A DNA stretch of 64,000 nucleotides from Baylisascaris procyonis (lineage: Eukaryota; Nematoda; Chromadorea; Rhabditida; Ascarididae). Under the pieces are notes generated by a model. It saw nothing but the letters and a program-made list of their open reading frames with translations. It did not search any database and had not been told where the DNA came from. Of the stretch, positions 36,923 through 51,084 are shown piece by piece. Made by a program: the position numbers and the translations under genes. The stretch is taken from positions 992,001-1,056,000 of the forward strand of contig JAZARR010000032.1 in assembly GCA_037389465.1 (NCBI GenBank). Reading direction: 5' to 3'. The first letter of the stretch is position 1. The number at the start of each line of letters is the position of its first letter.

Positions 36923-38761
36923 ATGGCTTTATTAGTCGATGATCCAGGATCTTCACTTGCTGCTCATGGATCTTTTAAAGAGCATGTCGATGAACGAAAC
37001 AATGCTTCATCTGTTGGACGAATCTCCCTTTGTAATACACGACCCTCGGTGAATTTATTCATATGCTATACTTATTGCTTCTTTTTATTTCTATTAAATT
37101 TCCTTTCTATTTCGAAGAAAAAAACCTTTCGAATAATCTATATGCATTTCAATTGAGGTGATAATATTGAATTTTTGCTTTTGCTGTTGCGATGATCCCC
37201 AAATGAATTCCGCACTTGTGAAATTGTTTCACTTTGCAGGTAATCACAAAAATTCTACTCGTATATCATATTGCGTTGGTTATTACATTCGGCTATGCGT
37301 TTTTTCCATATACGCTTTATTATGGTTTATGGATGGTCAGCGTGATATTTATCTGTGCCGTCTGCTCTTTATACATGAAAAAAGCGATTCTTATATATCC
37401 ATTTCTTATATGGGTTGTAAGCTATTTTCATCATTCTTCTTCTCTAACAAACTAACGTTACGTTGTGACTCTTTTAATGCGTTCAACAGCTATCATTTAT
37501 CGCTTATAGATTTTTTTTTAATATCAGATGGACAGCTGAAAAACAGATTTTAACGCACAAAAAATTCGCATACATTTAATTAGCTCCCGGGCCACAGAAA
37601 CAATTTGACGGAATTTACACCGTCGAAGAATCTGCTCACTAGACATTATTTTTTTTTTATCATTAAACAACTATGAAAACAATATTTGCTTATTTTGCCT
37701 TTTGTTCATGATTGACAAAACTGGTTTTTTATATGTGCTCGGGAGATGCAAAAATTGGATCGGCAAAATGATTGAAGATTATGCAAAACGGAAGTCTAGC
37801 TTATAGCAAATGGAAAGTAATTCCGGGGCACTTCCTAGGTGTTGTCGTATCGCACCCTTCAAATGTAAATTTCCATGGTACATCGTACCACCGTCGTATA
37901 AAGGACATAATTAAATAAAGAGCATCTCATAGCATATAACAAAACTGCATTTTAGGTAGGAAATTCGAGCTATAAATATAAATGTGTTTGCAAGTGTATG
38001 CATATTTCTGTGTCTATGAAAGGGATAGAGTAAGAGAGAAAGCGATACATGATTTATAAATGTCATCGTTGTTTCAGGCTACTACTTTTGTGCTTTTTAT
38101 ATTTTTGGGAGCTTATTTATTCTTCTACAGTATATTTATATCGAAATCTACTCAAAAAGGTATTTATCTTTGTTCTGTAGGATTTCAACTTGAGGCCACC
38201 TTAAAGTGGCCACTTTATTGTCATACCAAAATGGTTGCCCTAGCATGTTGTCTTAGTTTCATCTATCTTTTATTGCTCATTAATCCTCATATCGCATAAT
38301 ACTGCAAACGATCATTTTCGAAAAGAGATAGTGCATCTTTGAGGTAAAGCGTGGACAATGCATTGACGTTTGTTAGGATAATTTAAGAATTAAAATATAA
38401 GAGTAAATATAACTATACACAAATCGTAATTCTTTCCGATGAATGAATTTTCTCAATTTCAGATCCACACGATAATTCATTAACTTCAATAGCGATTCAT
38501 TTAGCCAATGTGATATTTTGTCTTTTCCATCTTTGGCAGATTCATGTTGTCGACTTATGTAGGAAGGAGCTAAAAGCATCGACAAAACGTATGTCAACTC
38601 TTACAATACGATACGCTATCGGTCGTAACTGTTGTTTGCCTAATTCATCACAACTTATTGATTTATTCGACAAATTCTTTTTTTTTTTAAATCTTCCAGT
38701 TCTTCTTTGGAATTTTCGTTCAATGTGCTCTTCCAATAATCCTCTCAAAGATCATCTCTAA
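36923..38761 (+). CDS. Small four-pass membrane protein (5 exons)
   Basis: Exons 36923-37048, 37240-37413, 38078-38159, 38463-38588 and 38700-38761 join in phase and give 189 residues. The ATG lies 7 bases after a TTTTCAG acceptor (36910-36915), a typical spliced-leader site. Residues 1-42 are hydrophilic. Four hydrophobic segments follow at roughly 43-65, 67-89, 93-122 and 134-158, with a short Lys- and Asn-containing tail. The spacing resembles nematode four-pass proteins of the DUF7027 or LAPTM-like kind; that family link is from memory and weak. The last intron (38589-38699) is 111 bases, a multiple of three with no in-frame stop, so its retention would add 37 residues. The function is unknown. 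Confidence 0.7.
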
Positions 38762-41700
38762 AAATCCTCAAAAAAAGCGCATTTGTGAAGAGATAATTTG
38801 ATCGTAAATAATATCGAAAATTTTATATTTGAAGAAGAGCTTTTTAAAGTGCTCAAATTCCCTATTATTTTGAATGGCTATTTCCGTTCTCATAAAATTT
38901 TGCGTCCTGAAAGTCATAAAAATTGCATCTTCTCATTAAGAAGGGCAAAAACTGCTATTCATAATGATACGAAGTGAGTAAATAGTTGTTGAAAGGACAA
39001 TTCATTATTTTTAGCCCCTCAAGTCATATCTTAGAATATTGCTCATTTCCTGGCCAATATTGCACAAAAGAAGCCCCACACAAAGAGGATTTCTTTGAGG
39101 CAATATTCATGCGAAGAATATTATCTGTTTAACCAGAATTATGTGCCTTTAAGTATAGAAAACAAGAGATGGTATTTGGCAGAAAATCGTATATAGTAGC
39201 TATATGTTGAAGTGGCGCTTCTAGAGTATGCAAGAGTCTATCACAAACAGTACTTGAGAATAATGCAAAATATTTTTAAGCATTACTGAGTAAAATTTCA
39301 ACAACAAAGAAAATGCATTTGTTTACTTTGAAATGAACAATGTGCTCGAAAATTCTATGAATTCATAGGGTGATCATCTCTCGAACTCTAAAATTTGTGT
39401 TTTGCAGCTATCACTACTACCGCATCTGGAAGGGGTGATGCATTCGTCTAAATGCATTGAAATTCACTGAGCGGAATTTCTAAACGATGAACAAAGTATA
39501 TGAACGCTTCGTTTCAATATTATTTAGTATTATTTTTCGAAGTTGTGAATGAGACTACGATCTCAATATGAGATATTTTTGAAGTCTTGATATTGATATT
39601 GATAAATATGAGATATTAAATGGCACAATTGTTCACTAATTGTTGATTCGTATCGCTGATAAAAATGTGCATAAAATATTGAAAGATTTCATTTATTTCG
39701 ATGCATTCATTCCTGACATCATTCTTTATTCTTCGCTATTTTTCAATGTGCCTCAATTTTCATCACTGTTATTTTTCGTCCAATTTTCACACCTTATTCT
39801 ATAAATAACTCTCTATTTTTATTATTTTCATTAGATTCTCATACCCTCTCACACTATTGTTCAATGGTTTCTTTGCTTAGTCTTCAGCTTTAATGAAACA
39901 TATATGGCCGATTATAGCTCGCGCTTAAAGCAAAACAATCAACACCAACATTATTAAAATGCGTGATCTTCATTATGAAGCAATCGAATTTAACAGCCAT
40001 TATTGATCAGCTTCGATGTAATCGAAAAAGAAATTCATTCAGCATGAAAATTTGAACACATGTTTCAAAGTTTTAGCGTTTGATCATAAAACATTCCTAT
40101 TTTGAGATTTAATTGCGAAAATTTCATGAATACTACGTGTTTTCCAGTTATTAAGTATGTGAACTTTATAAATCGGATTCAAAAAAGATTGTGGAGGTTG
40201 GGATAGAAATGATGTGAAAGGCACATCGGCATAAAGAAGAGAAAGGGATGATAACACGAGAGACACGACTCATGTCTCCTGTAAATGCACTTACAATGCC
40301 TAGTATAGTTTTATACTCTTAGACACTACCTCACATAGCCTGTTTCCAAAATTCATCTGCAGCGTCTTGTGGACATAATCGCAACGGACGGATTGGGAAG
40401 GAGGTGCAGTTTTCAAGGGGAGGGGTAATAAAGGCTGAAAATGCTCGCCATCTGAGCACAGCTCGACTCGATCCACTGACCGATCAGAAAGCTCGTTACG
40501 ATGGCTTGCCTCTGCTGAAAACAGCTTTTGGTAAATCCATATTCAAAAGTGCACCGTTGTGCGATTCGAAGGAGCTCTAAGCACTGCCGAGTTCAATTCG
40601 CCATTGAGGTCATACAGCACTCCCTCTTCCAGAAATGAATCCATCGGAAACGGTGGATACTAAAATAAGTGATTTCCGCTCAGGAAAATGTATTTTTGTG
40701 GAATTACTCTGAAATGGAAATTTATTGCGCATTCAGTCACACTGAGATGTTAGCAACAACACCTCAGAATGAAAATAAACTTATTGTTATATAACTTTTT
40801 TAAGTTTTAAAACAACTTGAGAACAAACTTTCTATCGTAGAGAAATGCCGGCATTCTCCTTTCAATAATATCCACAAGAGTGAGCACTTTGAAAATTTGC
40901 TGATTCACGGCTTAACTTTTTTTAATCGGTTTGGTTTGATTATGTAATCCCGATATGCGTGTGAATCGCACTTTATTATAGTGCATTTCTAAGCATATAT
41001 AAACATTGCACAATTTCATTCGTTTGGATAACTATTGAGTTTGCTGGACGCTAAGGTTTCCTGACAACAAAAAGTGGATGTTTTATGAAACGTTTTCGTG
41101 GACAAATCCCGAGTAAGAATTCGCTGTTGATATGCTCGCTCATATAAATGTTTGCAGATTTATGGAAAACTCCCTCGGATGTTCAATGCAACTTGTTAGT
41201 TCTTTGAAGTTCCGCAACCTAATCGAAAATATTTGTTTATTTCGAAGAACTTATTTGCATATGCAAAATGATGAGCATATTTAGCATACGACAAGCGCTG
41301 CACATGTACTGTTCGCATTGTCATCAGCCTCTAGTCCTTGTAGTATTGTGACAATGTTGTTTGAAATCCATTGTTTGCATTCTTTTTCTTCGCCACCCCC
41401 ACGTATTGATTCCATATTCAACTTTCATTGATTCTGAAAGAATGAGTTTATTACATTTATTTGCTTTCAGTTGTACATAAATAATAATGGCGTGATGATG
41501 TACTATAGAAAAATATCGTCCTTCTATGCCCCACCATATGGATGCAAAATATTGAAGCGCTCCGATTGAACAACCATTCTTTTGCAAAAAAAAAAGAAAA
41601 AAAAATGTGGAAAAAAATTGTACACTTTCATGTGAGTTTCATTTTGATTTAGACAATTGCTTACATAAGGTAGTGAGGCTATTTGAAAAAGCGTTTTCAT

Positions 41701-42286
41701 ACTCTATGGTATAGGTAAGCAATAATTTCTGGCGCCGATTTTAAATGCGATTCATGCTCGCGTATATTTTTTTGAAACATGCTTGAATGGTGTGATTTCT
41801 GCATTTATTTCAGCTCACCTATGTCTTTCGACAAGCCGAACTTCGCGGTCAATAAAGTTAGCATTGATATGATGCTAGGCACGCTTCAGATCTCAAAATC
41901 ACATCCCCAATTCTTTTCCTTTCAGCTCACGGAATTCTACACGATTTATGGAATTCGTTAAGCTGCACTGGTGGAACAAAGTCGGATATGATGGGTTCTG
42001 CATTCTGCAGTAAAGCATCTACCCACAGAAAAAACAGATATATAGTATCAATCATCTAACTCACCTTCGACTCCCTTTCTGGGGAATGTTTCTGCGGCCA
42101 CTTTTCATCGTTCGATTACTTTCCTATCTAATACAACAACGCAATTCATTATACAAATTTTTACTGCCAATGTTCACTACAGTAAATGTGACAAAGGCAA
42201 AAAATATTGCACAAAAGCGGTTAATACGATATTTTATCATTTAAATTAGCAATGTTCTTTCAAGCAAAGATAGTATAGAGCTCCAT
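38762..42286. other. Spacer
   Basis: AT-rich, with no supported gene. A GC-richer island near 40370-40640 has no recognisable coding frame or RNA gene. A-rich runs occur near 41586-41615. Confidence 0.35.
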
Positions 42287-45046
42287 TCAAAAAATCCATG
42301 AAGGCAAGTAGAATTTCCTCATTCTGTAAGGTTGAATCTGCCAGTGGAAATGATCATCGAATGGTCCATTTGCTTCTAAGGTCTCGTCGATTTCCGTCCT
42401 TTTCCCTTTTGATCTTCCGTTGTCCTCAGCTAAGTACAAACGTCCATTGCGAAGCAATGCCAAAGATTGGAAACGTTTTTGCATCATATGACCATCCTGA
42501 AATCCGTTTAAATGAAAGTACTGCAACAAAATTTGTAAAAGTTAATACTCTCACCTAAGACCAGCTTCACTACTTACTTCACTACTTAGCAGTCTGATTT
42601 TCGTGTTTCGTCCGAGAGAAACTTCGATGTTGCATGTTTCGTTCATCTTTATTACTAACAATATTAGTATTGTGTAATCTCGAAAGTATACTGCCTACTA
42701 GCAGTGAATATTCAATTTTTTATGCTTGTTCATACAACGAAGAAAAACATACGTGCATACTAAAAAATAACGTCATGCTTTAAAAAATGGGCAAGACAAT
42801 CTTGCTGTACTCTATGAGTATTTCAAGAACCTTGTGCAAATATGGTCGAGATCACGAGAGAAGAAAAATAAATCCTTGAAGCGATATGTTGAAAGCGCCT
42901 GAATACAACACAAAGCAACACCATTCACTTGAAAAAAAAGCGTCCGAAGTTATTTGAATTTTTTTATTTTGTTTGAGAAAATGGCTAAATGTTTCCATTC
43001 GTAAAAGGATCAGAAGCGTTTCCTGATTGTTTCGCTAGTAAAAAGGACACCCGTCTTACTGGTCTTTCCAGTGGAAAAACTTGGACGATATATTCTCGAG
43101 GGTTCAGGAAAAATCGCATGAGCAAAGTTAAAAAAATCGCATAAAAGTTTATGAAAACGTCGCAAAAGGTTTAATTCGCTGATTTCATGACAATTTCATT
43201 CTGGCTTGAATAATATTTATGCATTTATATTTTCCTATATATCATCGCCATTTATCTCGTTTCTTTTATTTGTTTGTAGAAATTGCTATTGCAATTTGAA
43301 AAGAATTAATGAATAGATCTCACGCCATCATGATCTCCTTGCATTTTTCACACTAAAGCGAATCGTCTTTCCAATATTTTTTCTTATAATTTGCTTCTAG
43401 CTGGAGTTTTTCGTTGTCTTACCATTTTTCGATATGAATGGAAGAAATGATATGAGAAAGAGATGTTAAGCTTCAAAGTGTCACTTCAAAAATGTAGATA
43501 ATCTTTCTCAAGAGCATTATTTAAGAACATCATATCTTAGAACGCTTAATCATTAGGCTTTTTCCGGTTCCGATTCATTCGCTTGACCGCTTTTTTTTCT
43601 CGATAATACGCTAAGATGAATAATTTTCCCTTCAAGCAGTCTAGATGAGGTGCTTTTAGGTGATCATTTCGAATAGTATTCTATCAAAAGCGATCACTGT
43701 GAACTCAACGAAAATTTGATTGCAATTTTGCATTTTTCGCTTAATAAATCAATGCGCTGAGCATTAGGTTAGAACAAAAATAATTGGTTTTTTAGTGTTT
43801 ACAGTTTAGAATTCATTTTCCTTTTTTATCTTTATTCCAATTTAAAATTGTAAAATCCGCTGGTTGTAGTAATCTCGAGTTTGAAAAATTTTCCACAACC
43901 TTAATTTTTTGCGGTCTTTATGACCATTTTTTTCAATCTCATAAAAAAGCGCATTTCGCGATGACTTATTTTATATGAATTCAAAGAACTACCATGCAAT
44001 AGTGTTTCGCGAAAGTGCAATAAAACCATGTCATAAGCGCAAACCATTTAATATTGAAAGCGCGTCAAAGAAACGGCTATAAACAAAGAATCCAATTTTT
44101 AACTAAAAAAAAAGCTTGTGATGTTAATTGGGATATTTCATTACATATTACCGATACACATAGCTATAATCAAAAAATTTCTGCAATCAATAGTGCATGA
44201 AATGACGCAATAGTAGCACTTTCAACGTTACGATTCTTGCATAAATCTATTTTGCTGGAGAAAACTGAAAGGTTTTCGATTTGTTTAACATGCGCAGTGA
44301 AAAATATAGGCTTTAAAATAGCCATAAACTTTTTACATGTGAACCGATAAGTACGACCTGCAAAAGCTCCCTTAAACTTACTTGCACCCAAAGGTCACGC
44401 CACTCGTTTAAAGGTGTTACAGTGGTATAGCCTAATGTAGTATAGTGCAACACCGTCAGGTGTCTTCTTGCAGTGATCTCGAGCTGAAACAACACCCACC
44501 CTACTATCCCGATCTTCCCCAGCGACTATCAATTTCTTCCGAGTTCTAGTACCTCTCTGACCCTCAAAATTCGTATAGAATTACACCAAGCTTAAATAGC
44601 CTATCTCAACGTTGTCCATTTAATCCATATTTTTTCACAAGAATCGGCTAAGATCACTGCAAATCGCTGGCAGCGCTGTGCTAATGCCAGTAACTCTTAC
44701 CTTGTGGAACAAAATTTTGATTTTTCGTCGGGTTATGAGTTTCAAAAGTGAAATCTTACGAATGTAACTATTTCCGTTCTACCCTAAGGGAACAGCAGAA
44801 TCAAGCATTTTTCAAACTATTGAGAAGGTCATTGACTTTTCTTACGAGCCGACGTTCCCAGGAAGTTTTGAAGAGCAGTATAAGACGTATTATCCTGTAA
44901 AGATGCAGCAAAGAAATATAAAGATATTTTGGGAAGTACAGAAAGAATGAATGAAACTCTACCTGTGGATAGCTCTCCACCGCTTCCATTGAACACCAAA
45001 GAGTCAAAAACAACGTGAGCAAACAGCGGAATGCAACGTTCATCAT
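42287..45046 (-). CDS. Probable secreted protein gene, structure ambiguous
   Basis: The first exon 45046-44963 encodes a classic signal peptide (MMNVAFRCLLTLFLTLWC...) and ends at donor GTAGAG. It follows a TTTTAG acceptor near 45068. Next is 44894-44846 (donor GTAAGA), a possible 44754-44701 (54 bases, donor GTAAGA), and 44483 onward. Joined in phase, the last exon ends early at TGA (44395-44397) and gives a short Cys-containing tail (RDHCKKTPDG, RLYHC). The same exon is also open in another frame to an excellent donor (GTAAGT after 44382). That frame joins in phase to 42520-42287, a convincing 77-residue terminal exon (around ALLRNGRLYLAEDNGR, PFDDHFHW). The two readings need different upstream phases. 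I recognise no family. The parts may belong to one gene with alternative splicing or to two genes. Confidence 0.4.
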
Positions 45047-47360
45047 AACACCGATCACTAAAAAGATCTAAAATTGCTGATTCTTATTCATTCTCAGGTC
45101 TTTTTTTTTTGATCACGAAATATCGCGAGAACTTTCGAGCGTTAAGTATATTTATTTCTTTCAAATGTTAAACTCATAAATATTTCCGTCTCGAGACATT
45201 TCTTGACAACCTGATGTGCATAAATTGATTCGTTGAAAAAAAGGTCTGCTTCACCGAAAATGCAATGAATCTGCAAAAAAAAAAACGAAAATAAAGACTC
45301 TCTTATAAGGACATTTTCCACAATATAACATCATCAATTTCAAAGTGCAAATATTAATACGTTTAGTCAATCTTCTTGCACGATTGGTCGTTGATGAAAT
45401 AATATGAAAAAAAAAACAATAGCTTTGCTGACAAATCTTGCAGAAAATAAATGCGAATGTTGAAAACACCGTAATGTAGATTTAATAAACACTGCAATCG
45501 ACTATGAATGAAGTCGTGACTAAAAAACTGTACCAGGTGCTGTGTTAGTGTCGCAACATAGCCCCTCAATATAAAATGTATACAAGACGGTTTTTGACTC
45601 CTTTAGCACCTTAAATATACAGCCTTTCGCACTCGTTCAAGTTAGCAGGAATAACTGAATGTCTTATTCTTTCAGGAAAGTATCCCACCCTTCTATGTTA
45701 TTGCTGCTATCTCACTAATCTCTAACTGTAAATCATCAGATGTTTATTCTTCTAAGGTAGAGGTTAATTATGCATCAATGATAAATTGCTCAAGTAGTTC
45801 ATCAAAATCGACCAATTTGTGAACAACAAATTTCATCGCTGCGATGGCAAAATCTACAGACAATAAACTATACCAAAGGAATACCTCTATTCCCAACTTC
45901 ATTCCTACAATTGTTCAGCTTCTTTTAGTTGATGGGCGCTCAATGCAAAAGCATATGTAATGGCAGCTTCCTCGGCATTCCCATTTCCGGGAGTCCAATA
46001 GCTGAAATGCATCCTACACGAAAGGACGCCCATAATGTCACCAGCCGCCAGAGGCGCGGTAGTATAGTTAACTGCTTTTCGAGGAATAGCATGATTCAAG
46101 CAGCACCGTTCGTTACATAAGCTCAATCCATAGTTCTATGAAAAATTCTTTTTCACTTTTAACAAGCTATAACGAAGAAACGATTTGAACTAACTGCAGC
46201 CAGCAAACAAATGAACAATATAGAGTGGGCTACCGCATCTAAGCAATAAAATGCATTCTAACACACATCACTGCCTATTATTGTTAACAACTAGCGAAAT
46301 TGCCACTAGTATCCCACATGTTCGAAATATAGAGAAATGAAATGGAAAATCGTATAGTCGTGCAATTTATCGCAAAGAGGATATTGCTATGCTTGCATAT
46401 AAAATTGCTCGATAATATGCACAGAGAAATTCCATGATGAGATATGTGAGCCGCTTATAAGCATTTATTCGCGTGACTTATAGTACGAAAAAAATAATCA
46501 TTTCTTTCGTCATGCTTGTAATTTCTCCTAAAGCATTTTCCTCGATATGAAATTTCCTTGCCACGATATGCTCTCATTTAAAATTGTTAAGAGCTAAAAT
46601 TAGCTATCTTTCTAAGACACAAAATGTAATGCCATCTCTTTGCTTAATTTGATATTCCAAAGGAAATGAACGCAATTCACCTCATCGCAAATCACTAGCT
46701 TCTTTGCAAGAAACCAAATTGAAAGAATATTCGAATAGTGATTTTAACCTCCACCTGACAGATAAACAAAACAAATTATGGATATATTCAGATGTGCATT
46801 TTGTTAATTCATATGAAAGAAGTAATAGCAAATGCTTCACAGATATTTCCACTAATCTATCGAACTTGAACAACGCTACTCTAAACACCCGTTTAGCTGC
46901 TGAAGTTTTTTTTGCGACGTCATTTGCTAGTTTTAGTGGGATATCGTTAATATGGATTTGTCTAGCAAAGGATGACAAGACTAAACCATGGAGAATCCTC
47001 TAACGGATATCCCACCTATGCTCGACACACCTTAAAACTAAAGCATCTCAAAACTAATAGTAATGCTAACGGTTAACTGCTAAAAGCAGTAATTACAATA
47101 TACTTTATAAGAAGTAGGAATTTCGGATTTGTATACTTTCCAATTTGGTACATGTGCTAAATAGGATTTATATGCTAGAAGCAACAGGAATTAGACTATG
47201 CCATGAGTAGTATTTTATAGTTTCGAGTGAAAATCAATAGGAATAAATTACAAACCACCTTAAATTTATGAGAGTATACTAAAGACGTATGTTGCATAAG
47301 CATCTTTCTGCTCGATTTTCATGCTAGAAATTTGGCACATAATTGCAAATACTGTACAAC

Positions 47361-47362
<2 letters not shown>
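45047..47362. other. Spacer with unassigned open frames
   Basis: Two stretches are open on both strands: 45905-46126 (minus; 45929-46120 plus) and about 46680-47003. The first is GC-richer than average. No conserved motif or convincing exon chain was found. Confidence 0.3.

Positions 47363-47427
<65 letters not shown>
47363..47427. repeat. (TA)n microsatellite
   Basis: An uninterrupted 65-base run of alternating T and A in intergenic DNA. Confidence 0.97.
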
Positions 47428-47429
<2 letters not shown>

Positions 47430-49714
47430 ATTAGTAAGTGTAACATCACATATGAGTATCAATGCTATGAACGCAATTGCATTAAATAAGTAATCTTAGT
47501 TAAGAACGAGCTAATTCATTCAGCTTTCAGCTATATTATATGAGGAATTTATGAAATCGATGAAAAAATGAGAGACAATTCTATTGCGTTGAAAATATCG
47601 AAAAGAAACGAATAACGTTAAAGAATTCATTCAACGATCACAACAGAAGAGATAATAAGTATAAACGAACCAGTTCATGCAATCTCAAAGAAGAATGTAT
47701 GCAAAAGGTCAATTATATGCGCAGCTTCGATATAATGTAGAATGCCTTATGGCGACTATTAACAACGATCGCATTTATCGCATCGTTAATCACAGTAGTT
47801 GCGCAATTGCGCGCTAAGTTTACATAAAAGATCGAAGTAAAGAAGATATATTTACAAAAAAAAAAAAAAATCTTCAACTATCAGTCATTAACTTTAAACT
47901 GCCGCACCAATAGAATGTGCTGCAAATACTGCTGTCGGTAATTTTGCCATTAATTTTATTATTTTATTTATTCAACAGTATTTTTGGTTAAGCATGCCGA
48001 AGCAATAAATGAGAAAAATCTACGAGTAAAATTCTAAAATTGCATATATCTGTTGCGTTCAAATCAAAACTTCTTTTATATGGTTACAACTTTTAAAAGA
48101 TTCCTATATACAGTGGTATGGTGCTTTTTTTCTTTAAAAGTTTCACTATGAGAGAAACTATGGCTAAAAATTGTGCATCAATTTGTCCTTCGTAATAAAT
48201 AAAGGATGGTCTTTCTTGAATTCATTTGCGAGATATATTTTACATAAATAGAAGAGAATTTAATAGAACGTAAAATTTTTAATCGCCTATGGTTGAATTT
48301 TATTTAAAGCACAAACATCTTAATATAAAATTCATAATTTAGAATAATCACAATCAAAAAGAAATCAGGGAAGGAAAAAATGTTACGGTTGATCGGCGGT
48401 TTACTATTTTGCTAGCTTTGCACGGATTTCGGTGGCTTATAGCCTACCACACTCAAAATACTGTGAATTTCCAGAAAGCATGGAGTATTGAAGCAAGTTT
48501 GTGGTCTTCACATTGACACTCCCTCGTCGATAGTAAAATAGGAGCAAATTCATAGTCTCACGCCTCCCTATTTTCATACTCAATATATAAGGCTCCTTAT
48601 AATATTTAAAAAATTCCGCTTACACATGATAAATTCTTCATTCTCGCCTTCGAGACCTTTACTTGTGGGACTTTACGTTATAACTTTGGCTCACTGCACC
48701 TCTGGATTTGCCTATTTTTCCAATTTTTGTATTTTCATGAATTGCATCAAAATTACTGAGCATGTCATAATATAATGGGGGAAACGATACAAATATGTCA
48801 CGAAATTGAATCATTTACTCATTCATCAAATATATTAGAGATTGATGAACAATATAAGGTAAAGCAAATACGCTGAAATTCTATGAAGTGAGCAAGCATC
48901 ATTGATATAGAATTAGACAAATGCAATGTATTTCTGTCCGCTCAAACTATATTATATTATGTGGTACTAAACTTTTAGCTAAAATTTAAAAATTCTTCAA
49001 TTACGTGACTAATAAATTTTGCAACAGATCGCTATCGTTTTTGATAGCTAAAATTATTAAAAACTAAATTAGGACAGTTATAAGAATTTTTTAAAAAAAT
49101 AATGAAAGACTTGAAAAACAGAATTGAAAGAACGACAGCTAGATAACGGATATCCATATTGTAATGGTGATTCAAGGAAAATTTTGAAAATACGAGAAGA
49201 AGCAAAAATATGTGCCAATGATCACATCACTTAGAAATTTAGCACTCACATCACTTAGAAATAGATGAAAATATCCACTAATTCTTATTAAATGACATTA
49301 AATAAGCAAATCACTTAAGGTAGAATTATTTGCTTTAATGGAAAAAAAAAATCTTTCACCATTGCTTACAACATCGTAACGATGAAATAAATGACGCATT
49401 TTATAACTTATCTATCTACACACGCAACATTTTGAATGTTATAGTTGTAAACATTAAGTGAAACTAAAGCAATGCCTATTTCGACTGCAATTATTGGCAA
49501 TATGTTGGAAAAGACTTATGAGAATTGCATTGAAGAACTCGAAAAGCGAAAAGCATATCACTGATTCCTTCGATGAGCGATGGCAATATATTGCCTAACA
49601 CCGAGTAACACGCTCTATGATTCTCAACGGCATTCAAAATGGGCGATTTAGACACCTATCATTCTTTTAGGCTATATGTTGAATGTTCAACAAGCGTTCT
49701 TCGATCTTACTCTT
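47428..49714. other. AT-rich spacer
   Basis: Very AT-rich with A-runs (for example 47857-47870). Nothing else is visible to me. Confidence 0.4.
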
Positions 49715-49961
49715 CCTATGTACATCTATCTTGCATCTGCTCCATTGCTTCGTGGTAGTGGTCTACATGATCAGCTTCAACGTCCGATTTCAGTGCATGT
49801 GATCTTCCCCTGATTGCCTTCTACGATCGTGGTCGCCCTCACTTTTAGCATCAGCAGTCGAAGCATCAGAAGCAACTTCACAGGGGCGTTCTAGTCGTAG
49901 GAAGGGTTTCCACGGAAGCGCAAAATACAAAAAGTGTGAGGTTCACCATCTATGCAGTTGA
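49715..49961 (-). pseudogene. Possible broken small gene
   Basis: On the minus strand this GC-richer block shows coding-like stretches in different frames: a hydrophilic one near 49790-49930 (DAKSEGDHDRRRQSGEDH) ending at TGA, and another near 49722-49800 (KSDVEADHVDHYHEAMEQM) ending at TAG. A third frame starts with ATG at about 49951, directly after a CATAG acceptor, and has a hydrophobic start (MVNLTLFVFCAS) but stops after about 23 codons. This fits a frameshifted gene remnant or small exons with unseen splicing. No family is recognised. Confidence 0.25.
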
Positions 49962-51084
49962 GTTTTTTTTTTTTTTCAATCGTTGCTGTATATTCATAGG
50001 CGTTTTGCATAATTGGTGAATAAAAGGTTGTTCACCCAAACGAAGAGAACGAATACTTCCGCCATACCTTCAACCTTTGAAAACGTTAATCCATTTGCTG
50101 CCGTCTTTTTTCGCCCGAAAGCTTGCTTTCATGCATTTCTCTCACTTTGCATCAATAATATTTTATTCGCACCTAATCAAATTCCAAATATGCTTCTTCC
50201 GCATCATTATTATTTTCTGCTGATGACAGAAAAAAATTATGCGCTTGGTTAGTTAAATATAAGCATTCATGTGTTCAAAATGTGAATACCTGAAAATATT
50301 GTGCTTAGAAAATGATAGCGAACATGAGATGCGACAATCACAAAGCAGCAAACAAAAATATCACTCATTGGAGGATGAGCTAAAGCAGCGGAAAGGCACT
50401 CGAAGACTTTAAGTGGTGTTAACTGCACAAAGCAATTTTTTTTTTGTGTGAAAATTGCTCGTTTTCTTAAATTAACTGAAATTTATGAAGAAATTTCACA
50501 CCTACATTCTCACATATGCAATTTGCTTTTTCGTTCATTTCTTGAATTCGCACCAACTAGAGCATTATCCCACTTAAAAATTTCAAGAGCCACTCAAACT
50601 AGCACGGATGTCTGAAGTGAAAACTGAGTTCCTATCATGAGCAATATTTGGTGATGAAGCGCTTTAAACTATGAAAATTTTTGATCAGCGATCTCTCAAA
50701 AAACTAGCATATATTCGTCTCCTCGAAATACCTAACAATTGGCACCTTCGAATATTTGCAGTTCGACTATAATTAATAGCTATTGATTAATATCGCATCG
50801 AAAAATCACAAATGACTTGCCGGAAGCGATGCAGCTCAGTGTGATCCGCGGGTTGAAAGTCGACGAGGTTAGTCGCTATTTGAGAGAGATGGTACTATTG
50901 GTGTGAGAAATCGTTGGTCTGCTGAACTATCATTCGCGGAATTCATAGATTACTAGCCACTTATTGTGTTAGTGCCGGTATACTTCAAACTATGACAGCA
51001 TGCAATTATTACGTATAAAAATTACGGTTTTATCACTGATTTCGGCAACTTTTCACCGCAGTGGTTTCATTATCTGCACGTTGT

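Noticed and set aside
46680..47003. About 300 bases open on both strands
   Set aside because: Neither translation has recognisable features and splice signals are poor.
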